From Rhizobium sp. Q54 (GTDB taxonomy: Bacteria; Bacteroidota; Bacteroidia; Flavobacteriales; Flavobacteriaceae), in contig CALPLL020000092.1 in the NCBI GenBank assembly GCA_943324395.2, positions 1-7,246 on the forward strand: a stretch of DNA of 7,246 nucleotides, read 5' to 3'. Position 1 is the stretch's first letter, and every line of letters starts with the position of its first letter. A model generated the notes under the pieces. The model saw nothing but the letters and a program-made list of their open reading frames with translations, was not told the DNA's origin and did no database searches. The position numbers and the translations under genes are program-made. Positions 1-7,246 of this stretch are shown in pieces.

Positions 1-1479
<1,479 letters not shown>

Positions 1480-1521
1480 AATAGTATTTTCGAATAAGAA
1501 AACGACTTTAATAAAAGTAAA

Positions 1522-3423
1522 ATGGAAGAAAAAAAATTAGATTTAAATTCAATTATTGGCTTTGTACTTATTTTTGGAATTTTGATTTGGATGATGTATC
1601 AAAATCAACCTTCAAAGGAACAATTAGCAGCTGAAAAAGCTAAAAAGGAACAAGCAGCTACTGTAACTTCTGTTAAAGTTTCAAATACAAATGGATCTTT
1701 AAATAAAATAGATACTACTTCTGCTAATGCGGATCAAATTGAAAAACTAAAAAAATCTTTAGGAAATTTTGCTTATTCCGCCACTTTAGCTTCTGCAAAA
1801 GATACTGTTACGACTATTGAAAATGAATATGTTCGTATTAAAATTTCCAATAAAGGAGGTTATATTGTTGAAGCGGTTTTAAAGAATTTCGAAAAATTTA
1901 AAAAAGGTTCAGGGCAATTAGTTGAATTAATTAAGGACAATAATTCTCAATTGAACATTCAATTACTTACCAACGATAATCATACTTTAAATACTAAAGA
2001 TTTATTTTTTGAACCTACATTGAGTAATGTTGGCGATAAACAAATTCTAACGATGCGTTTAAAAGCCGGTGCTAACGAGTACTTAGAATACCAATATGAT
2101 TTGAAACCAAAGGAGTATATGGTTGGTTTTAATTTGCGTTCTCAAGGATTAAACAAAGTTTTAAACACCTCAAAACCACTTGATTTAGAATGGGATTTAA
2201 AAACCTACAGAACAGAGAAAAGCATTTCATACGAAAACAGATATACTTTACTGAATTATGAATACGGTGATGAGAAATTCAATAATGTAAGTGATGGTGA
2301 AAATCAAGAGGAAACACTAGAAAAAGTAAAATATATTGCCTATAAACAACATTTTTTCGCTTCAATTTTAATCACTGAAACTCCTTTTGCAAAAGCGGTT
2401 TTGAAGTCGAACAAGTTGGTTGTTGATGAAAATAAAGATACTATTTTCGTTAAGCAATTCAATTCTAAAATGCCTTTAGCTTTCTCAAATGGTGAAGTTA
2501 ATTATAAAATGAATTGGTACTTTGGACCATCAGATTATAAAACATTAAAAAATTACGACAAGAATATTGAAAAAATTATACCACTGGGTTGGGGTATTTT
2601 TGGATGGATTAACAAATTCATTTTTATTCCGTTGTTTGGGTTTTTAAGCTCTTATATTGCCTATGGAATTGCGATTATCATCTTTACCATTATCATTAAA
2701 ATTGCAATGTCGCCGATAACCTATAAATCATTTTTGTCACAAGCAAAAATGAAAGTGCTACGACCTGAAATTAATGAATTGAATGAGAAATTCCAAAAAG
2801 AGCCAGCAAAAAAGCAACAGGAAACAATGAAGTTGTACAATAAGGCTGGAGTAAATCCAATGGCTGGTTGTATTCCTGCGTTGATTCAATTACCTTTTAT
2901 GTATGCCTCATTTCAGTTTTTTCCATCAGCATTTGAATTAAGACAAAAGAGTTTCCTTTGGGCAGACGATTTATCTTCATTTGATGAAATTATGAAATTA
3001 CCATTTCACATTCCTTTATATGGAAGTCATATTAGTTTGTTTCCAATTTTGGCAGCGATAGCTATTTTCTTTTACATGAAAATGACTTCTGGCGATCAAC
3101 AAATGGCTGCACCAACTCAAGAAGGTATGCCAGATATGGCTAAATTGATGAAAATCATGATTTATGTTTCGCCATTAATGATGTTAATTTTCTTTAATAC
3201 TTACGGTGCAGGATTGAGTTTGTATAACTTTATATCCAATTTAATTACTATTGGAATTATGTTAGTCATTAAAAACTATATTGTTGATAATGATAAAATT
3301 CATGCACAAATTCAGGAAAACAAACTGAAAGAGCCGAAGAAGCTTGGTAAGTTTCAAAGTAAAATGCAAGAAATTATGGAACAAGCTGAAGCCCAAAAAA
3401 AGGCACAGCAAAAAAAGAAATAA
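1522..3423 (+). CDS. yidC: Membrane protein insertase YidC
   Basis: YidC (YidC/Oxa1/Alb3 family) inserts and folds inner-membrane proteins, alone or with SecYEG. The 633-residue length suits the long Gram-negative form. Residues about 9-27 are the N-terminal membrane anchor. Residues about 30-350 form the periplasmic domain. The conserved insertase core starts near 357, with hydrophobic segments at about 366-395, 449-470, 503-518 and 545-585 (the last probably two helices). Between the first two core segments lies the charged cytoplasmic loop (AKMKVLRPEI, then GVNPMAGCIPALIQLPF). The groove Arg (E. coli Arg366) aligns with Lys393, a substitution I recall as common in Bacteroidota. The Lys/Gln-rich tail (about 600-633) fits ribosome contact. 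ATG 1522 is the first Met after an in-frame TAA at 1495; the leader is A-rich without a Shine-Dalgarno. It lies 42 bp after pyrG and is closed by a terminator directly downstream. Confidence 0.97.
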   Translation: MEEKKLDLNSIIGFVLIFGILIWMMYQNQPSKEQLAAEKAKKEQAATVTSVKVSNTNGSLNKIDTTSANADQIEKLKKSLGNFAYSATLASAKDTVTTIENEYVRIKISNKGGYIVEAVLKNFEKFKKGSGQLVELIKDNNSQLNIQLLTNDNHTLNTKDLFFEPTLSNVGDKQILTMRLKAGANEYLEYQYDLKPKEYMVGFNLRSQGLNKVLNTSKPLDLEWDLKTYRTEKSISYENRYTLLNYEYGDEKFNNVSDGENQEETLEKVKYIAYKQHFFASILITETPFAKAVLKSNKLVVDENKDTIFVKQFNSKMPLAFSNGEVNYKMNWYFGPSDYKTLKNYDKNIEKIIPLGWGIFGWINKFIFIPLFGFLSSYIAYGIAIIIFTIIIKIAMSPITYKSFLSQAKMKVLRPEINELNEKFQKEPAKKQQETMKLYNKAGVNPMAGCIPALIQLPFMYASFQFFPSAFELRQKSFLWADDLSSFDEIMKLPFHIPLYGSHISLFPILAAIAIFFYMKMTSGDQQMAAPTQEGMPDMAKLMKIMIYVSPLMMLIFFNTYGAGLSLYNFISNLITIGIMLVIKNYIVDNDKIHAQIQENKLKEPKKLGKFQSKMQEIMEQAEAQKKAQQKKK

Positions 3424-3427
3424 TTTT

Positions 3428-3452
3428 AAAGCACTCCTAGAGTGCTTTTTTT
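3428..3452 (+). terminator. Intrinsic terminator after yidC
   Basis: A perfect 9-bp stem, AAAGCACTC (3428-3436) pairing with GAGTGCTTT (3440-3448), closes a 3-nt loop CTA. The T tract runs 3446-3452, so its first three bases also form the stem base. It starts 5 bp after the yidC stop. The reverse direction lacks a long T run, so it is probably one-way. It separates the pyrG-yidC unit from the next one. Confidence 0.9.
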
Positions 3453-3491
3453 AATAAGAACACTATTTTTTATACTATTTTGTAATAAAAA

Positions 3492-3499
3492 TAGTTTTG
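3492..3499 (+). promoter_or_regulatory. Candidate Bacteroidota -7 promoter element (TAGTTTTG)
   Basis: TAGTTTTG matches the Bacteroidota sigma-ABfr -7 consensus TAnnTTTG. It sits 20 bp before the ATG at 3520, just after the yidC terminator, where a new promoter is expected. The -33 element is weak: the only nearby TTTG (3479-3482) is just 9 bp upstream, too close for the usual 17-23 bp spacer, and there is no TTG at the proper distance. The leader RNA would be only about 15 nt. Confidence 0.45.
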
Positions 3500-3519
3500 T
3501 AGAATTAAACTAAATAAAC

Positions 3520-4221
3520 ATGAATCAGTTAATTAAAATAGTATTTCTAATTTATTCTGTTTCCTTTTTCGGTCAATTAGGTATCAATAAATTAGATGCC
3601 AACGGAAAAAAAGTTGGTTTATGGAAAGGAGTTTATGAAGATACTAAACGCCCTCGATACGAAGGAACATTCGATCATGATAAGGAAGTTGGATTATTTA
3701 AATTTTTCGATAATACATCTGCTTCTAATTTAATTGCAACTAGAGAATTTAATTCCAAAGACAATTCTGCATATACTATTTTTTATGATGTAAATAAAAA
3801 CAAGGTAAGTGAAGGAAAAGTACTTAATAAATTACCTGAAGGTTTGTGGGTTTATTATCACAAAGGTTCAACGGTAATTATGACTTCTGAAAATTACAAA
3901 AATGGTAAGTTAAATGGAGAAAAGACCATTAACTTTAAATCCGGAAAAGTGGCTGAAATTTCAAATTACAAAAATGGAGTCCTAGATGGTATTTATATTA
4001 AAAATGATGAAAGTGGAGTTGCTTTAGAAGAATCATTTTATGTAAATGGGCAATTAAATGGAATCACTACTTATAAAGCGCCAGACGGATTAGTTGTTGC
4101 TAAAGGAATGTTTAAAAAAGGAGTAAAAGTGGGAGTTTGGCAATTTTTTGAAAATGGAAAATTGGAAAGTGAAGATAATTATGATCAGCCAAATAGAATA
4201 AAAATAAAGTCTAAAAAATAG
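3520..4221 (+). CDS. Exported MORN-repeat (YwqK-like) protein of unknown role
   Basis: This 233-residue protein has a short hydrophobic N-terminus (about 5-18, ending SVSFFGQ) that looks like a flavobacterial signal peptide, so it is probably exported to the periplasm or outer membrane. The rest is a chain of MORN-variant repeats (MORN_2/YwqK type). A conserved Gly followed by a hydrophobic or aromatic pair recurs at residues 33, 58, 108, 133, 157, 181 and 205, a period of 24-25 residues. A degenerate copy sits near 83. Typical units read YKNGKLNGEK and FYVNGQLNG. Annotation pipelines often call such proteins 'toxin-antitoxin system YwqK family antitoxin', but no toxin gene is adjacent and the function is unknown. 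No catalytic motif is visible. ATG 3520 is the first start after an in-frame TAA at 3511. It is 18 bp from mnmA with no terminator between, so the two are probably co-transcribed. Confidence 0.88.
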   Translation: MNQLIKIVFLIYSVSFFGQLGINKLDANGKKVGLWKGVYEDTKRPRYEGTFDHDKEVGLFKFFDNTSASNLIATREFNSKDNSAYTIFYDVNKNKVSEGKVLNKLPEGLWVYYHKGSTVIMTSENYKNGKLNGEKTINFKSGKVAEISNYKNGVLDGIYIKNDESGVALEESFYVNGQLNGITTYKAPDGLVVAKGMFKKGVKVGVWQFFENGKLESEDNYDQPNRIKIKSKK

Positions 4222-4239
4222 AATTTTAATAATTAATTA

Positions 4240-5433
4240 ATGAAGATGAAACGTGTTGTAGTAGGACTTTCTGGCGGAGTAGATTCCAGTGTTGCAGCTT
4301 ATTTGTTGCAACAACAGGGCTATGAAGTCATTGGACTTTTTATGAAAAATTGGCACGACGACTCGGTTACAATTTCTAATGAATGTCCTTGGTTAGAAGA
4401 CAGTAACGATGCTTTATTGGTTGCTGAAAAATTAGGAATTCCATTTCAAACTGTTGATTTAAGTGAACAATACAAAGAGAAAATTGTTGATTATATGTTC
4501 AACGAATATGAAAAAGGGAGAACTCCAAATCCTGATGTACTTTGTAATCGAGAAATTAAATTTGATGTTTTCATGAAAATAGCAATCGATTTAGGAGCAG
4601 ATTACGTTGCAACTGGTCATTATTGTAGAAAAGGTGAAATCAATAATAACGGAAATAAAGTGTACCAGTTACTTTCTGGAGTTGACACCAATAAAGACCA
4701 GTCGTATTTTTTATGTCAATTATCACAAGAGCAACTTTCAAAATCTTTGTTTCCAATTGGAGAATTAACGAAACCAGAGGTTCGAGAAATTGCTGCTCAA
4801 ATGGATTTAATCACTGCTGATAAAAAAGATTCTCAAGGTTTGTGTTTCATCGGAAAAGTTAGATTGCCAGAATTTTTACAACAAAAATTAGACAAGAAAG
4901 AGGGATTAATAGTACAAATTGACGCACAAGATCCAATTTATTGTCAAAATCCAATTGAATTTCAATCGGAAGAAGACAAATTAGCTTTTGAATCTCAAAC
5001 TTTATCCTATCAACCAAACATGGGAAAAGTGGTTGGAAAACATCAAGGGGCTCATTTTTTCACCATTGGTCAACGGAAAGGATTGAATGTCGGAGGAACC
5101 AAAGAACCTTTATTTATAATTGCTACCAACGTCGAAACTAATACAATTTATACTGGTTTAGGAAGCGAACATCCAGGTTTATTTAAGAAGGCTTTATTTA
5201 TTCAAAAATCGGAAGTTCATTGGATAAGGGAGGATTTAGCTATTGCAAATGGAGGTAAAATGGAGGTAATGGCTCGAATTCGTTATCGTCAACCTTTGCA
5301 AAAAGCATTTTTGCATCAGTTTGAAAATGGAATATACGTTGAATTTGATGAAGCTCAATCTGCTATAACTGAAGGACAATTCGTTGCTTGGTATAAAAAT
5401 GACGAATTAGTTGGTTCGGGAGTAATTTCTTAA
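4240..5433 (+). CDS. mnmA: tRNA-uridine 2-sulfurtransferase (tRNA 2-thiouridine(34) synthase) MnmA
   Basis: MnmA adenylates and thiolates C2 of the wobble uridine U34 in tRNAs for Lys, Glu and Gln, taking sulfur from a persulfide relay in the cytoplasm. Visible motifs, in order: the PP-loop SGGVDSS (11-17) that binds [10 protein letters not shown] with Cys102, matching E. coli catalytic Cys102; ATGHY near 123-127; KDQSYFL (152-158); and DSQGLCFIG with Cys202, matching E. coli Cys199, which carries the persulfide. [15 protein letters not shown] (268-282) begins the C-terminal part. The 397 residues exceed E. coli's 368 mainly through an acidic, polar insertion at about 230-262, which I recall from other Bacteroidota. 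ATG 4240 follows an in-frame TAA at 4234; the Met at codon 3 (4246) is a possible alternative start. It is probably transcribed with the MORN gene upstream. Confidence 0.97.
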   Translation: MKMKRVVVGLSGGVDSSVAAYLLQQQGYEVIGLFMKNWHDDSVTISNECPWLEDSNDALLVAEKLGIPFQTVDLSEQYKEKIVDYMFNEYEKGRTPNPDVLCNREIKFDVFMKIAIDLGADYVATGHYCRKGEINNNGNKVYQLLSGVDTNKDQSYFLCQLSQEQLSKSLFPIGELTKPEVREIAAQMDLITADKKDSQGLCFIGKVRLPEFLQQKLDKKEGLIVQIDAQDPIYCQNPIEFQSEEDKLAFESQTLSYQPNMGKVVGKHQGAHFFTIGQRKGLNVGGTKEPLFIIATNVETNTIYTGLGSEHPGLFKKALFIQKSEVHWIREDLAIANGGKMEVMARIRYRQPLQKAFLHQFENGIYVEFDEAQSAITEGQFVAWYKNDELVGSGVIS

Positions 5434-5438
5434 GTTTG
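5411..5438 (+). promoter_or_regulatory. Candidate promoter for the S8 protease gene, overlapping the mnmA stop
   Basis: TTG at 5411-5413 and TAAGTTTG at 5431-5438 are separated by 17 bp. This matches the Flavobacterium consensus TTG-N17-23-TAnnTTTG. The first three bases of the -7 element are the mnmA stop codon itself. Transcription would start near 5444, giving a leader of about 14 nt before ATG 5458. The match is to a short motif, so chance is possible, but the position is right. Confidence 0.5.
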
Positions 5439-5457
5439 TAGTATAGATTAATTTCAA

Positions 5458-7071
5458 ATGAAAAAAACAATATTGATTATTGTCCTAATAATTTCGGCTT
5501 TTGGCTATTCGCAAGAGGATGCTTGGGTGTATTTTAAAGACAAACCAAACAGTCAATATTATTTAGCAAATCCACTTCAAATGCTATCTCAAAGAGCATT
5601 GAATAGAAGGGCAATTCAAAATATTCAATTGGATTTAAAAGACGTTCCAATTCACCAACCTTATATTGATCAAATCACGGCAACACCTGGAATCACTGTA
5701 AAAGCCAGTTCTAAATGGATGAACTGTTTACACATTCGAGGTACTCAAGCTGTAATTCAAACATTAAGTTTACTATCATTTGTTGATCATGTTTCATTTG
5801 CAAATGTTACTTTAAATAGAGTAGGAAAAACATCAAATTCTACGAATTACGCTGCTGTAAACAAAGAATTAGAGACCCAAGTAACTTATAATTATGGAAC
5901 TTCAGGAAATCAAATCCAAATGCTTAATGGAAACTATTTGCACCAGCAAAATTATACTGGAACTGGAAAAGTGATTGCAATTTTGGATGCTGGTTTTCCG
6001 GGAGTTGATATCGTTTCTCCATTTCAAAGATTAAGAGATAACAATCAAATTTTGGGTGGATATAACTTTGTTGATAGAAGCAATAATTTTTACGCCATGA
6101 ATTCGCATGGAACGCAAGTTCTTTCTACGATGGGTGGATATGTTGATAATCAATTAGTTGGAACTGCTCCCGATGCTTCTTATTATTTATTTGTTACTGA
6201 AGACACTACATCTGAAACCCCTTTAGAAGAATCACTTTGGGTTGAGGCTGCAGAAATGGCTGATAAATTTGGTGCCGATGTAATTAATTCTTCATTAGGC
6301 TATTTTGACTTTGATAATCCTAATTATAGTTATACTTATAATAATATGAATGGCACAACTGCTTTTTGTTCTCGAGGAGCAAATATTGCTTTTACAAGAG
6401 GAATGGTAGTTGTAGTTTCTGCTGGTAATTCTGGTAACACGAGTAATCCGCACATTAGCGCACCTGCAGACGCAACAAATGCATTTACGGTAGGAGCAGT
6501 AAATTCTTTAAGAAATTATGCTAGTTTTAGTTCAATCGGACCTTCATTTGACGGTAGAATCAAGCCTGATGTAATGGCTCAGGGACAGTCGGCGGTAGTT
6601 GCAATGCCTTCAGGAGTTGTAGCTACAAATAGTGGCACTTCTTTTTCGGGACCAATAATAGCTGGAATGGTAGCAAGTTTTTGGCAAGCTTTTCCAAATT
6701 TAACCAATTCAAGAGTTGTTCAGTTAATAAAAGAATCGTCGGATCATTTTACAAATCCAAATGAGCAATATGGTTTTGGAATTCCTAATTTCCAATTGGC
6801 TTTAAGCAATGCTTTAGCAAATAATCAATTTAGTACAGAAGGATTTTTTGTATATCCAAATCCTTTTAGTGAGGAAGTTACATTTTCATTTCCTACAAAT
6901 TCTATTTCTAGAGAAATTTGTATTTACAATAGTTTAGGACAACAAATTGCAAGAAAAAATTCCGATAGTAGGTTAGATGTTATTTCTTTACAATCATTTG
7001 AAAATGGAATGTACTTTTATAAGATTGCTTATGCAAATGAAACTATAACAGGTAAACTAATTAAAAAATAA
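5458..7071 (+). CDS. Secreted subtilisin-like S8 serine protease with T9SS sorting domain
   Basis: This is a secreted endopeptidase of the subtilase (S8) family. Residues 1-19 are a signal peptide (MKK, hydrophobic core, then GYSQ). About 20-160 is a probable propeptide. The catalytic domain spans about 165-455 with a complete triad: Asp177 (ILDAGFPGVD), His217 (NSHGTQV) and Ser395 (SGTSFSGP), plus oxyanion Asn324 (SAGNSGN). Asp sits in a DAG rather than the usual DTG context. Residues about 462-537 are a type A T9SS C-terminal sorting domain (Por_Secre_tail): FFVYPNPF, then IYNSLGQ, then NGMYFYKI, ending GKLIKK. The protein should therefore cross the inner membrane by Sec and the outer membrane by T9SS, then lose the tail and be surface-attached or released. 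The natural substrate is unknown. ATG 5458 follows an in-frame TAA at 5449. The gene is 24 bp from mnmA but has a candidate promoter of its own. Confidence 0.95.
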   Translation: MKKTILIIVLIISAFGYSQEDAWVYFKDKPNSQYYLANPLQMLSQRALNRRAIQNIQLDLKDVPIHQPYIDQITATPGITVKASSKWMNCLHIRGTQAVIQTLSLLSFVDHVSFANVTLNRVGKTSNSTNYAAVNKELETQVTYNYGTSGNQIQMLNGNYLHQQNYTGTGKVIAILDAGFPGVDIVSPFQRLRDNNQILGGYNFVDRSNNFYAMNSHGTQVLSTMGGYVDNQLVGTAPDASYYLFVTEDTTSETPLEESLWVEAAEMADKFGADVINSSLGYFDFDNPNYSYTYNNMNGTTAFCSRGANIAFTRGMVVVVSAGNSGNTSNPHISAPADATNAFTVGAVNSLRNYASFSSIGPSFDGRIKPDVMAQGQSAVVAMPSGVVATNSGTSFSGPIIAGMVASFWQAFPNLTNSRVVQLIKESSDHFTNPNEQYGFGIPNFQLALSNALANNQFSTEGFFVYPNPFSEEVTFSFPTNSISREICIYNSLGQQIARKNSDSRLDVISLQSFENGMYFYKIAYANETITGKLIKK

Positions 7072-7080
7072 TAGCTAACT

Positions 7081-7246
7081 ATGAATAAGATCACTTTGCT
7101 TTTTAACATTCAATATCCCATTATTCAAGGTGGAATGATCTGGAATAGTGGATATAAGTTAGCTAGTGCAGTTAGCAATGCGGGTGGTTTGGGTTTAATT
7201 GGTGCTGGATCAATGTATCCAGAAGTACTGAGAGAACACATTCAAA
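7081..7246 (+). CDS. Nitronate monooxygenase-like FMN protein (NPD/FabK family), 3'-truncated
   Basis: Only 55 codons plus one base are visible before the window ends. The reading begins MNKITLLFNIQYPIIQGGM and continues to LASAVSNAGGLGLIGAGSM. This is the start of the TIM-barrel nitronate monooxygenase (2-nitropropane dioxygenase) family: the YPIIQGGM strand and the AVSNAGGLGLIG segment that helps hold FMN. Members oxidise alkyl nitronates, while the close relative FabK is an NADH enoyl-ACP reductase; the visible part cannot separate the two reliably, though the sequence resembles flavobacterial proteins annotated as nitronate monooxygenase. ATG 7081 is fixed by an in-frame TAG at 7072. It starts 9 bp after the protease stop with no terminator between, so read-through from the protease gene is likely. 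Confidence 0.85.
   Translation, partial: MNKITLLFNIQYPIIQGGMIWNSGYKLASAVSNAGGLGLIGAGSMYPEVLREHIQ

Noticed and set aside
3395..3416. Two A7 tracts at the 3' end of yidC (3395-3401 and 3410-3416), possible slippage sites
   Set aside because: They simply encode the Lys/Gln-rich tail; a shift this close to the stop would change only a few residues and no downstream frame is favoured.
7072..7165. 9-bp inverted repeat: TAGCTAACT (7072-7080), just before the last gene's ATG, and AGTTAGCTA (7157-7165) inside it
   Set aside because: The arms are separated by 76 bp and are A/T-rich with a self-palindromic TAGCTA core; a chance match is likely and there is no T tract or known riboswitch feature.

Overview
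This is an AT-rich, fully coding window from a member of the Bacteroidota, almost certainly a flavobacterium (Flavobacterium or a close relative). Four things point there. The subtilisin-like protease carries a C-terminal type IX secretion (T9SS) sorting domain. The YidC and MnmA proteins have Bacteroidota-style sequence features. No start codon has a Shine-Dalgarno sequence; all are preceded by A/T-rich leaders. Two sites match the Bacteroidota -7 promoter element TAnnTTTG. All genes are on the + strand with short gaps, and there is no mobile element, RNA gene or CRISPR array.

Layout: (1) 1-1479, pyrG (CTP synthase), cut by the left edge and lacking about 42 N-terminal residues. (2) 1522-3423, yidC (inner-membrane protein insertase), 42 bp downstream and probably co-transcribed. 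It ends at a strong intrinsic terminator at 3428-3452. (3) A new transcription unit begins in the 96-bp gap after yidC, with a candidate -7 element at 3492-3499. It encodes a small exported MORN-repeat (YwqK-like) protein at 3520-4221, then mnmA (tRNA 2-thiouridine synthase) at 4240-5433. (4) A candidate promoter overlaps the mnmA stop codon and would drive an exported S8 serine protease at 5458-7071. (5) Nine bases further on starts a nitronate monooxygenase-like gene, cut by the right edge.

The genes do not form one pathway. They combine housekeeping functions (pyrimidine nucleotide synthesis, membrane protein insertion, wobble-uridine thiolation) with two envelope or secreted proteins typical of the phylum. 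All three complete enzymes or insertases have their key residues, apart from a Lys in place of the YidC groove Arg. I see no defence, mobile or otherwise undescribed system. The points most worth a second look are the regular 24-25-residue solenoid in the MORN protein, the MnmA insertion, the YidC groove Lys, and the promoter read-outs.
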